From contig NC_061121.1 in assembly GCF_002878395.1 (NCBI RefSeq), positions 15,324,902 through 15,388,901 of the forward strand: a stretch of 64,000 bases of DNA, given 5' to 3'. This document shows positions 23,579 through 35,268 of the stretch, one piece after another. Made by a program: the position numbers and the translations under genes. Each line of letters opens with the position of its first letter. The first letter of the stretch is position 1. The notes beneath the pieces are model-generated. The model made no database searches, was not told where the DNA came from, and saw nothing but the letters and a program-made list of their open reading frames with translations. The DNA is from Capsicum annuum. Its lineage: Eukaryota > Streptophyta > Magnoliopsida > Solanales > Solanaceae.

Positions 23579-26395
23579 TGTAACGGCCTAAAAATTTGAT
23601 AAAATATGTAAAATTTGTGACTTTATATGATTTGACTATTTTACCCCTCCCTGTAGTTGCATTATGGTATTTTTGGGGTGTGGGAGTGATTAACATGATT
23701 TCTGATGCATTTTGGTATCATTTATGCGTTATTATGGTTTTTGATGGCTTCGAGAGCCTTATTTTAGGCTTATGGGGATATCTGTTGATCCGTGTGATGG
23801 ATGGCCGAATGGACAACGCCAAGGCAAGGTAGATCTTTGGTTTGGGTTACGATGCACCGAAGCATATTTCGACCTATTGATCAGAAAGTTAGAAAATTAA
23901 AAATATGTGTGTAGACTCACATTTGATTGAAACGACCTCGAATGGAAAATCCGACCTTGCCAGCAGATCTAGAATATCAATTTTAGGGTGTTAACATGTT
24001 TGGTATGATTTTAAGGATTTTAAATATCATTTCGACGCTCGATTTTGAAAAATTATAATTTTGGGTTTCGGGGGTCAAGTTTGTGAAAATGATGTTTTTT
24101 GAAAATATGACTTCGCCAACGCATCCGGAATGTCGAATTTAGTATGGTTGCATAGTTCGTTTGCATATATCGGACTCCGAATAAATTTTGGGCACCCCGT
24201 CGAAGTCCGGGTTGGACTTTAATAAGAAAAAAACTGTTGTCATAGCAGATTTTCAGCTATATATTGTTGATTTTCTCCTCTTTTTGCCCATTTTTCATCT
24301 TGTCTCTTGAGAGTTAAACCCTAAAGTAGTATGAGAGCTTAAAAGTGAAGCTTGTGGGAGCTTGGAAAATAGATTAACACCTATTTCTTGATTTTATTAC
24401 GGATTTAAGGTAAGAATTAACTATTTTCTTAGTAATTTCTTGATAAATTTCTGAAAACCCCAAAAATCTTAGGGCTTGATTTTAAACTTCAATTTCACTC
24501 CTTTTCACTTGAATGATTTTTTTATCTTATAATTACTAGTTTTTCATTAATTTAACCATCAAAACAACTTTGATTCTTGATTTTAACCCGAATTCCAAAG
24601 ATTTTACCCAGTAAAGTTCAAAAATAATTTTTCTTCGATTTGAACCTCGTTTTTGACTCGATTTAATTTGAATTTTCAGATGTAGGTTCCTACAAGTATG
24701 GAGAATATTTTTTTGAATTAAAGTTTCGATTTTGCCTTCTTTTTTGAAAACTCGTTTCAGGAGTCCATTTTGACCCCAAACCAAAAGTAGTCAATATGGG
24801 TGTCATTAGTTTTGTTTTGATGCATAGATTTCATATTTGATATTTTTAGTGGAGTTTGAGATTGTTCGTAAAAAGTAATACCGTGGGTTCGAAGTGTAGC
24901 GGACCGGTTTCGACTTTTGTGGTAAGTTATGGCTTAGCTCTTTCAGACTGGGATGAGTAATAAATGATGATACAAAATGCATGTTAAGGGTGGAAACTAA
25001 TCATGAAAAATGGCTATTTATGTGTTGTGCCCGTGTGGGGGCCTATATGTGATGTAATTGTCGAAATTAAGTTATTATGTGATTTGTGTGACCGTGTGGG
25101 GTCCTACGTGATATTAATAGCCTTGAATACATGTGAATAATTGTATTGTGTTGTTAAGATGCTTAATATGGTACCACTAGTGTATTGTGATTATATTAAT
25201 ACTTTATTTGGCATATGAGACATGTGGAAATTCATGGATGAAACTGAAATAATAAGTGGATATTTTCTCACATGGTTGTGGAACTATATCATTATGGTTG
25301 GTTATGAAAATACGCATTGCAATTGGTTGTGAGCATTACATCCTCATATCATACTCATTCATGAAACATTGGTTCCACCGTGGCAACATCTGAGAAACAC
25401 TGGCAACACCTTTTTAAAACCCTCCCCGAGGGATGTGCCAGTAAGGAGATATTGTAACACCTTATAAAATCCTTTTTGAGGGATGTGCCGAAAAGGATAT
25501 ATGAGATATGTGGATTGTATACGGGTTGAAGAATCCCCCATGGGTCCTGCGCTAGGAGGCTTGCCTCCATAGGTGTATACGGGATTGTGCGACGACCTCG
25601 TGCATCATCATCATATACATTGTACTTACTTTATTGTGTTATGTTGTGTTGTGTTGTATTGCCATATTGACTTGTCATCTATGTATTTATCGTATCATTT
25701 TTTACTTGTATTTAGTGATCTTGTATATGTATGTTCCCCCTTATTCTTCTTATATGTGATATAATACATATTTTTGTTTTATCTTGGTTTGATGTTGCAA
25801 TATGTGAGATATATTAGAACTGTTAGTGCAAGCGGTGTGGGCTATCGTCGTGGGACATTTTCTGATTGCAGGTGACGTGCCCTTAGTGTATATGTTGTAT
25901 GCTTTATTTAATAATTTGCTTGGTCGTCCTAGGATACCTACTGAGTACAAGTGGACCGTACTCATGCCTAATGTCCCCTTTCGGTGCAGGTCCTAGCTCA
26001 AGTGCGCCTCATCTTGATTGACTCAGGTGATTGTTGGATCTTCCAAGGTAGCGGTTGGACATTCATGCGTCCGAAGTTGACCTCTATCTTTCTACAGTAG
26101 TTATGTCTTTATTAGTATTCAGAGATAGATAATATTCATTTGTGGTTATTTTTCCGATGTATTTGACTCTTGAATTGTATTAGTAGTTTTTACACTATTG
26201 ACACCTAGTTTTGTGCATGATTAGTAGTTCTTTCTGCATTGTTATGATTACTTATATGGTTCAGCTACGTTCTAGAAGCCTTATATTGGGGTATTTCTGT
26301 TTTTTCCTCTTTTTGTATCAATTTGGAGGATAGGCTTACTTTTCAAGGTGCGTCATGACAAGTGCCATCATGACCCTCGTTTCTGGGTCGTGACA
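23579..26395 (+). repeat. 3' LTR of the Tekay-like element
   Basis: It is 2817 bp, collinear with 16314-19167. Differences are mostly transitions (for example GATAAAATATGTAAAAT against GATGAAATATGTGAAAT in the 5' LTR), as expected from methylated-cytosine decay. Confidence 0.85.
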
Positions 26396-26702
26396 TTATC
26401 TTAAACAGTTGATTGCACTATGTTACCAGTTCATCTATTGTCCTAATTTATAGAGGTCGATGACAAATATTATAGATGTCTTTCTTTATAATTTATAGAC
26501 TGCACATACAATTGATTGAATAAATCATATATTTACAATGACTACAAATAAATTTACTGTTATATGTTGCATTGTGTTACCAATCCAGTAACTATCATGG
26601 TTTATAGAGGTCGATGATAAACATCATAGAAATCATTCTCCATTTATTATAGATTACACCCACGGTTGATTTAAGAAACCATACATCTATTTATTCAGTT
26701 TT

Positions 26703-27244
26703 CTACATCCTTATTACACCTTTCCAGAAAGTTAACACCAACAACAAATCATACAATAATTATTTTAGGCCATTCTCTTTTTCATCAGCCAAAATCAACC
26801 TTTTCTTTAGTTGATCCCTCTCCATTTCGATTTCTATTAGTGATCCTTTCAAGTAATCCATTTACTCTTCGGCTTCTTTTAATAATGTCATGAGTAGATC
26901 TCTATTTTCTTTAGATTTTCAAAGCCTTTGTAGTGTATGAAACTTGGAAGCGCCTTAAAAACTTGATGACGATGGGCTACTTGTCGGCTAGTCTTCCACA
27001 AGCCACTTAAAAAAAGAGCATCTGTCATTATCCTTGATCAAAAAATAAGTTATTACATGAACTTACTTACTTAAACCAAAAAAAAAAATCACATATTCAT
27101 GTACGCACTCACCTTTCCAATCACACAGTAAAAGAATTTTTTATCAGAATTCGAATCGGTGCGTGACGTCCTTAAAACAGTTGGATTGCCACAACGACAT
27201 ATGTAGGACACTTTTGCATTTGATGTTTAGGATGATTGAGACAT
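26703..27244 (-). pseudogene. GRF zinc-finger plus coiled-coil gene (MULE copy 2, finger in frame)
   Basis: Exon 1 (27244 to 27113, exactly 44 codons) and exon 2 (27032 to 26703) flank a GT-AG intron. Exon 1 reads SYICRCGNPTVLRTSRTD then FFYCVIGK; exon 2 begins DNDRCSFFKWLVED. Together this gives the CxCG, FxxC and CxFFxW pattern of a zf-GRF domain with all zinc ligands. A long charged helix follows (MDYLKGSLIEIEMERDQLKK). One TAA at codon 6 and stops in exon 2 break the gene. It separates from copy 1 by different mutations, so the shared intron and finger are ancestral. Its role in the MULE is unknown; a nucleic-acid-binding accessory factor is a guess. Confidence 0.7.
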
Positions 27245-27649
27245 TGTAGTTGTTTAAAAATGAACAAAAAATAAAGCCAACAAAATGAGAGTGTTTAAAT
27301 AAAAATAGCCTTCCTTTTATATAAAAAAAGAAGTGAGATATTACCGTTGGATGGGATATGACATGTACTTTATTACCGTTGATAAGATCTGATATTTAAA
27401 TTTTTTTACTGTTGGACCTCTTTCATAGACCTTAAATATAAACAATGCCTTCTCATGCGTTGGGTAGATTATGAACCGTATTGATCGACACTTGATCAAT
27501 GCTAAGGTGTATAAGGGTTGGTGCAACGGTCAAAAAAATCATTAGTACATATTCAAAAATATAAATAATTAAATTAATGAAATTGATTTGAGGGTCATCA
27601 ATTGTGTCTAGTATAAATCATAGACTGAAAGCCTTTTCAATAATATACC

Positions 27650-30600
27650 TGTTTTGCTGAAATTTTGACTTTTGAAAATGAGTCGCCACTTAATTTTGAA
27701 AAGAAATTAAGAAACCTTTAGAGAGTTACTTCAAACGATTCAAAACAGAAAAATCATTTTAAGTTAGAGATTCTAGATAAGCAGTTCTTATTAACGTTTT
27801 AGGAAGGTGTTAGGCACCTAAAACATCCGCTAACCTGTGGTTATCCGATATGTTTGAAAACATTCTTTTGATTAACTTTGGAAAATCAATTTGTTGAAAA
27901 AATAGTTGATTAAGGAAATTTTTTTTGCAAAATCAGTTTTTTAGCGACTTAGTTAGGGATTTAGCTAGGTTCGCAATAAGTACTAAACAAGTAAACAAAA
28001 GGAAAAAAGGGAAAGGGGATAAATAGTGATTTAGGCTTTTAGGCCCAAACCATCATCCCTGTCCTATTCTAGTTCAATTTTTGACCCGTCCTCACCTGTC
28101 CTATTTTTATGTTTTCGAGCCTTTAACTCGAGTCTCACTTCACCTGTATTAATTTACAGTTTTGGCCTCGAGGCCCCAAATGAATGAATGAGAGTAAACA
28201 ACGGAATAGATAACGATAACAATAAATATCTAAATAAATAAATGAAATGGACACTGAGACTTTCAAGTCCCTTAGTCTCTTCAATGGTGGGATTTCAACC
28301 CACTCCCCTTCTTTTCACTCTTTATAGCCATACGTTATATAGTCATCTTGGATTCTCTTTCGGATTGGACTCGAGGAGGGAGCCGTGTTGGCCCACCATG
28401 AAATATGTGGAGAAAAAATCCGTTTGGACTCCAAAATGGGTTCATGCAAAGAAAAGGATGAAAGAATTAATATGCTATGTATAAATTAATTACTAACCAT
28501 ATTGAAAGTTCATAATACTATAAAATATATTTTCGCACAAATGTAGAAAAGACAATGATTCATGAGATTGAGGGAAAAGTACTCTAATCACGGAGGACGA
28601 GTAGGCGGAAAGATCAAAATAAAATCAGAAACTCGGGCAAACAAAATGCTATAAAGCCACAAAATCTTAGTATATGTAAAGGTACGGATTAAAGATTTTA
28701 AGGAAGTTCAATGACTGGGCCAAGAGATAAATAAATAGCCAATAACACTATAGGTAAATCGCTACCTGAAATGCTTGCAAATCAGGGACATTTTCATATT
28801 ATAAAGGGTTGTTAGTTTGTGATTAAGAGCAGACAAGATTCAACTTTCGATAGCGAGAGAAGAATGAGGTAGAAAGGGAAAAAGAGAAAGACAGGTGTCC
28901 TACTTGCCTAAGACAAAAATTTTGCTACATATAATATCAAGCATCGATTCTTCAATATCTATATGAAAACGGCATTAACAAAATCACACCAGGACATCTA
29001 GATTAGCATTATGCCAGGATAATACTAACACATCAGTGGTAACTCTTAATGGAATAAAGGAACTGTGCAACACATCCTTTCTTCCCTTTTGACATTCCTT
29101 GTCAAAAGGAGTCTCAGGAGCGTTTCCATGATAAAATCAATCAACAAACTGATACGAGGTACAAACAAAAATAACAAATACGGTAAATCTGACCCTAATG
29201 CTTAAGCGTAAGTCAACAACAAGGTGATGACCACCAACAGGATGAAATCCTAAAGCGGTAATGATTCGATACATAAGTTACAGGACTAATGAATTCCGTT
29301 CATTGTTATACTAAATCGAAAGAAAAAAAACTATACGCGAGATCCACGCAAATAAGGAGAATACTGAAATAATTATCGAATTTTATAGTGGAAAGTATGG
29401 AATCGAGACATATAAACTAAAAGAGAAGCAAAACTTTCACAATACGTTGAAATAGAATTAGTAGTTTAAGCATTACCACTGTCTTGACATAGTATATGTT
29501 AAGTAGTGCTAAGATTCGTCCTATCGCAGAAGGCTGAACAAATATTAATGAAGAAGTCTGACTATTTTAAAGATCTAATGAATTATGTTCGAAAGAAGAA
29601 GAAAAGATTTTATTACATTTCGTCAACAGAAATAGCAGACACCTTTTTTATACCATATTATTCTTGCTAACGTCTAATAACAACAACAAAACGTAACATA
29701 AAATTAAGATCCCAGAGTTCTATTCAAAGCAAGGATCAAGGAAAAGACATTAAGTCTCAAACTCTTACGCAGAAGTATATTCACTATTAGGACTCAAATT
29801 CATCCTAACGACACCAAATTCCAATCGTCACACAAAATCCTAAAGCCTTTACGGCTTTCTACAGCAAGCCATCCCAGAAAACAATATATTTAATCAAAAA
29901 TAACTACGACTATTATAACGCAACAAATGAGAGAATTGGATGACTAACCTGTTCTTGGGCAGCAAAACGGGATGAACGAGCTATTAGTGAAGTTGTCACT
30001 ACTGGAATCTCGCGACGTCCACCACCAACGAAGCGTCCCTTTGGCCTTTACCTCTTAGAGATTTCAAAACCCTTTGGAGAGAAGAGAGAAGAGCCCCCCA
30101 AAACTTCTATGAAAGAACCCAAATTTTGACTCCCAATTTCTAAACCTCTCCCCCGAAAAGCTAAAGAAAGAAAGAAAAAGGACCCCCAACTTAGAACCCT
30201 TGAATTTTCAACCTCCTTCCTCTTATCCCGAAAATTTTCTCATCTATTCTTTTCTCCAAAGTTTTGAAACCTAACAAACAGTGACTTTCCCCGAAAAAGA
30301 ATCCCCCTTCTCACTGTGAGCTCTTTATATAGAAGCCCAACGGGGTAAACTATCGTATTTTTCAAAGGAATTTGAAATTTGAACTCCAGATAACATTATT
30401 CACCAACAACTCATATGGATTTTGGAACTTTTCTCGGATAAATCCAAATTGTGGACCAATCAGAATTTGGGAGAAAAGGATATTACCTCAAACCACTGGA
30501 AATCAGCCGCGTACGTATGAAATCGTACCAATAATCCCTAAATTTACGGAGCTAGCTTTTTCGGGATGCCACCTAGCTTGTTTTATAGAAGGCCCGTATC

Positions 30601-31437
30601 CCTCTTCGTAATAGAACATAGAGGGGAAGCGCGTGATGATGAAGAGGAGAACAAAATGGGTTAGGGCAGGTCGAGTCAATTTGGTTGGGGATTTTTGGAT
30701 TTTGGGTCGCGATGTTGCTGGAGTTGGTATGTATGTTTGTTGGTGAGAGTTGTATGTATGTTTGTTGATGAGAGTTGTACGTATGTTTGGCTTAAAGGAG
30801 GTAATGGATGGCGAGTGAGCCGTGTCAAGGTATTTTGAAGGTGGGCTGGGATGTTGGGCTGAAGTTGTTAAGGGGTTGGTTTGGGTAGATTTAGGAGGTA
30901 ATTTTAAGGATTGGGCTGGAATTAGGATATTTGGGTTTTAATTTAGGCAATTGAATTAAATTATAGCCAAATTGAATACCAATTGGTCAATTGCATTTCA
31001 ATTGGGGCCAATTTGATTTCAATTAGAGCCAAATTCAATAAATTGACTAAATCAAATCAAAAATTGACACGAATTGATCCCTTGTTCAATCCCGAGCTTC
31101 TTGATTTAATAAAACCAAAAAATTATTTCTCCAAATAGATTATTTGTAAGAGTAAATTATATTTAAATCAAGATTTAATTATTTATATTTATTTTCCAAA
31201 TAATTCTTGATTTAAAGTCCAATTTTGATGAAAAATGTTTATTTAAATGACATCATTTATACAATCCCGTATATTCAAATACAAAAATATATAATTATCA
31301 CTTAAATGACAAATTTAACCCAAATGCATATTTTAAAATGCGTTTATTTGGAAAAAATAATTGTTGTGATTTTATTCAAAAATCGAAGAAACCCAAGATT
31401 AAACATAGTTGTGGAGGGCAAAAATTAGGTGTCAACA
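27650..31437 (-). mobile_element. Ogre/Tat-type solo LTR, 3.8 kb
   Basis: Perfect 5-bp duplications (ATACC at 27645-27649 and 31438-31442) flank a TG...CA unit with no internal coding region. On the minus strand it starts TGTTGACACCTAATTTTTGC and ends with the block AAGTGGCGACTC seen at the LTR ends of the gag-only element (39010 and 48190), including GGTGCCTAACACCTTCC. One LTR with one target duplication is the product of LTR-LTR recombination that removed an entire element. It interrupts the palindrome arm of MULE copy 2. Confidence 0.8.
30324..30331 (-). promoter_or_regulatory. TATA box of the solo LTR
   Basis: TATATAAA on the minus strand, within CTTCTATATAAAGAG. It is well placed to start transcription toward lower coordinates inside the LTR. 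Confidence 0.55.
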
Positions 31438-31442
31438 ATACC

Positions 31443-31965
31443 GTATTGGTTTATTTTTCTTTGTAACATATTGTGAAAACGGAAATAATTAATTAATAAA
31501 AAATAAATGATTGGATTTTATGCAATTAAATGAGCTTAAATAAGTAATGTGATGTATAAGAGACTACGTAAATTGGAGAAGGTGATCAAAGATGTGTGAG
31601 GATGGATAGTGGTTGAACAAATGAATTCCTCACAACATACTTATGCTTTGGATAAATATTTCCCTAAGGATGTTGGTTGTTCAACCACAACTCATCACCT
31701 CACATCTTTGATCGCCACTTTTAATTTACGTAGACTCTTACACGATCATATGACATATTTAAGCTCATTTAATTGTATAAATTCCAATTATTTATTTTTT
31801 ATTAATTAATTAATTAATCCCTTTTCAAAATATGTGCAAGTCATGGTCTATAAATATCTATCATAGTCTAGTTATTTAAGTGTGGAAGTAGTACACGATT
31901 TATTCTAGACTATTTCAGGCCGAGTAAATAACTAAGCATAGTCTAGCATAAACTATGCACGAACT
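31443..31965. repeat. Remaining palindrome arm of MULE copy 2
   Basis: With 27541-27644 it forms the left arm of the palindrome seen complete at 5042-6267, including the inner hairpin (about 31490-31640 against 31665-31815). Only about 40 bp of the opposite arm remains after the centre (CGAGTAAATAAC near 31922) before the sequence jumps to the mudrA 3' flank. Confidence 0.7.
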
Positions 31966-31999
31966 ATCATGATTTACAAAAATACATATTCATACAAGT

Positions 32000-34245
32000 C
32001 TATCTATGATTTTTTGTTATTACAAGTGGTTCTCTTGTGCCCGGATCTCTTGCACAGTGACCACTTGTTCCTCCTCTTCGTCTTGAAAGCCTTGCCCACA
32101 CCCTTAATGCGTTTCCTTTTCTTCTTCTGAGCTTAGTGTCGACAAAGGGTGGAATATTGTTCACGTCTAGAAATTCTTGTGGCATGCTCCATTCTGACTC
32201 TAAAGAAACAACATTAATTGATTTTGAATATGCAAGGAGGTACTCTTCCACTTTATACATGGGCGAAAAGTAATCGTAGATGCTCAAACCATAATCATCA
32301 TTGTGCTTCGATCGCAAAGCGACCATTTCATGAGCGCATGGTATTTTGACCAAGTCAAACATCCTGCAAGACTTTTCCAGTAAGTCAACTTTGTCCGTTC
32401 GACCACTGTCAAATACTGTGAATTGGTTGTCGTCCCCGTTTACGTTCTCCACATAGAAGGAGTCGCCCTCGCTCATATTGTTATTTACGATATTTTTGGA
32501 GGCAAACACAAATTTGTTATCCTTGTAGGTGAGGCCATATGCACGCCTCTCACTGAATTTCTAACCAAACCTCTTAGCAATCGAATTGAATATGGATGCC
32601 ACGGGGTACTTCCTTTCGACAATCAACATAGAGTTGATCTACTCGGCAATATTTGTAGTTATCACATCATACCTGTTGTCGGGGAAATGTACCCTGCTCC
32701 ATTTCTCAAAACCAAGCCCATGCTCGAGAAAAAAGGCTGCTTCGGTACAATAGTTCTTGAATTCCTCAAAATGGTTGCTAAACTCCTCGGAAGAATATGC
32801 CTTTTCCATGTGGTAGAATGGATAGAGGTGATCTCCGTATTAGTAATTTACCCGGATATTTTCACCTAGGTGCCTCATGCAATACCCGTAATGATCATGG
32901 TTGTAAGCCATCATGATGTTGTTGGTGATGCTTTTGTGCCTATCAGAGATAAAGTACAAATCTGGTCCATAGACTACTCAAAACTTCAGTTTCTTGAAGA
33001 AGAACGTCCAAGACGCATCGTTCTCCTTGTCAACTACGTAAAAGGCAATGGAATAAATATGATTCTCCGTACCCTGTGCAACCGCGCTTAGCAGCACACC
33101 CTCGTACTTACTATATAAATGAGTATCGTGGACCGCAATAACCTTTCTCATATGGGAGAATCCCCTAATGCAAGGTCCCAAGGCTAAAAAGTAGTACATA
33201 AACCTACAATCATCCTTGTTCACCGTGATGGAATAGGTAGATCCAACATTAAGAGCGTCAATCATGTAGGAAAAAGTCGGCAGACAGGAATACCCATTCT
33301 CAAATGTCCCTCGAACCATTTGCCTGGCGATAACACCCCCCATCCAATATTTCCAATACATTGGTCTACTGTTAAAGTTCTTAAAAATGATCCTCCAAAT
33401 TTAACTAGTATCTGGACCTTTTCCTTAGCGATACATGTTCACACAGAGCAATGCAATGACTTTAGCGTGATTTTCTTATGGTTGTGCATGGCATGTTCGG
33501 CGTTGCAACTATGGTTGTCGACGTATTTATAGATGACAAATCTATTTGTGCATGCATAATTCCTCACTCGAAACATCCATGCGCAACTAGAACAAACGCA
33601 TTTCACCTTAAAGAATTTGTTGCAGCTCTTCAGCGTAACATAATCAAAAGAATTTCTCACCAATGCTATTTCCAACAACAATTTCAGCTCTTTTTTGCTG
33701 CTAAATGTTTGATCTATATGAAAATTTATTCCATTAGAGAAGGTGTGGTTGGATTGTGATCTCAATTCATATTTTTCTCTCTCTTCTTAAAAGAAATTAG
33801 GATCTTCCGATTTCATTAAATGATCTTCCATATCCATTGGATGAATAACAAAACTCTCACTTTCAAATGAATCATGTTCGCTGATTATCGGGGATGGTGG
33901 TGGAATTGTCGAAGACCTCCCGATGACATTTATCCTCAGTAATGGCCTAGAGACATCGACAACGACATCCAACATGTATAAGAACACATGACGATCACTC
34001 TTTATGAATGTGGGATGTATTTTTTCTCGCCCATTCATTAGATAGCTAATCATAACGTTCTTTGGCTCCCAATCTAATTCTCCACTATCAATTACGCTTT
34101 GCACCAAGTCGTCGTATGAACCATTACGATGCAGTGGGATGGGCACTGTCTTCTTGCTGGATGATTTCTAACTCCAATATTTAGGACCCTCCTCCCACAC
34201 ACCTATATAATTACTACCGACAATAATTACTTCAGCTACTATCAT
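32000..34245 (-). pseudogene. mudrA-type MULE transposase, broken (copy 2)
   Basis: From the ATG at 34245 downward: the N-terminal MuDR region (34146-33787, with PKNVMISYLMNGREKIHP), the plant MuDR zinc-finger region (33765-33439, with NKFFKVKCVCSSCAWMFRVR and an H-C-x-H-type end), the MULE catalytic domain (33361-32978, with ALNVGSTYSITVNKDDCRFM, VHDTHLYSKYEGVLL and NDASWTFFFKK), and the SWIM finger (32400-32300, with SCRMFDLVKIPCAHEMVAL, keeping the C and CxH ligands) followed by DDYGLSIYDYFSP. It is less decayed than copy 1 but still has stops (near 34170) and frameshifts. It is the best template here for classifying the family. Confidence 0.8.
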
Positions 34246-34843
34246 TAGACCAGACTAATCGATAATAGATTAAGGTATCGGTCTATAACTGGTCGATGAC
34301 TGATATGAAAACCTCCATACAAAAAATGAATAAATGGATTTTGAATATAATCGGTGCCCTCCTAGCTCTGGGATGGATAAATGTATGTGTGGGACTTATA
34401 AACTACTGAAATATATTTAATGACGAGGTATTAAGTGGGTTTGAAAAGCTTTTCAAGCTAGTAAAATATTTTCATTAATTTTTTTAAAAAAGGATTGAAC
34501 AACAATGGAAGCAATGACCAAGAATGGAGATTTTCAGTTGTGATGAGCAAGATTTCGTTGGAAAAGTCGCTGAAATCGAAAAATATAGGTGAAAACTAGA
34601 GCTCCTTTTGGTGGCTTCTTGGACAATTTTTTAAATTAAAAATAGAAAAGTATGAAAAATGGTGAAAAATATTGCAAATATTAATTGGATGGGTGGGGGA
34701 CTAAAGTGTAAAGTCTAAACTTGTGTGGTAAAATTGTATATTAAATGAGATGATGTCATTATGGTGGTATTTACCTGATTTTTCAAGACTTGTGACTAAT
34801 ACTTTTCAAAATGTCTATTTTACAAAATGGCCCCAGTTCAATT

Positions 34844-35268
34844 GTTCCCATTGTTGGCCTATTCCCTACCATCGAGACTAAATTATTGGATCTTACGTTG
34901 TACGATGCTTCTTGGCTCTTTAGCAGAATATAATTCTTGATGATCTTTAGTATTTATTTTCTTAAAGTAGATCTTTTATGCTATTATAATAGAAAACCTG
35001 GATATGATCTTCTATTCCCTCTAGACATTTGAACCTGTTCATCCAACAAAATGAATTACCAAGCTTGACTTTAATCATAAAGTGACTTTTTAATTCATCC
35101 AACAAAATGAATTACCAAGCCAAACCTTACATTAGATATTCCCTAGATCAGCTTGTGGTGAGTCCTCTTTGCATCGGTGATGATTTGTTATATTTTAAGT
35201 TCCAGTTGTTAGTTTCAATAAAGGTAGCTCAGGTCCATGTCTCACAACACTTTTAGTTATAGAGGCTT
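34844..35268. other. Spacer with a 27-bp direct repeat
   Basis: TTCATCCAACAAAATGAATT begins a 27-bp exact repeat at 35038-35064 and again at 35094-35120. No gene or known element is recognised in the rest. Confidence 0.6.

Larger units (their letters stand above)
16314..26395 (+). mobile_element. Full-length Tekay-like Gypsy LTR retrotransposon, inactive
   Basis: Both LTRs start TGTAACG and end TGACA, with near-matching 5-bp target duplications (TTAGC at 16309-16313, TTATC at 26396-26400). The insertion splits MULE copy 2 at a point that is continuous in copy 1 near 4090. The interior (19168-23578) keeps gag, protease, RT, RNase H and integrase in Gypsy order but is riddled with stops. The very long LTRs (about 2.8 kb), an initiator-Met tRNA primer site and the integrase type suggest the chromovirus Tekay/Del lineage. 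The LTRs differ by many transitions and several indels, so the insertion is old. Confidence 0.85.
10344..34834. mobile_element. MULE copy 2, split by three later retroelement insertions
   Basis: The left TIR at 10344 (GAGAGGATTTGGTAAAATG) pairs with the inverse right TIR ending at 34834 (TTTTACAAAATGGCCCC). Without the inserted LINE, Tekay-like element and solo LTR, about 8 kb of element remains, collinear with MULE copy 1: DUF1985-type gene, GRF gene, palindrome arm, mudrA. Flanking 9-mers (TAGTTTTTG and AGTTCAATT) match poorly, so the target duplication is lost or the ends are misplaced by a few bases. Compared with copy 1, about 1.6 kb between the palindrome centre and the mudrA 3' end is missing (junction near 31965). 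Confidence 0.8.

Noticed and set aside
28242..28484. Plus-strand open frames within the solo LTR (also 30372-30611)
   Set aside because: They lie antisense to the LTR's own transcription direction and show no domain.
10335..34843. 9-bp target duplication for MULE copy 2
   Set aside because: TAGTTTTTG and AGTTCAATT share too few positions to be called a duplication.
34848..34935. Plus-strand open stretch reading PIVGLFPTIETKLLDLTLYD
   Set aside because: It looks protein-like but is short, isolated and unmatched to a family I recognise.
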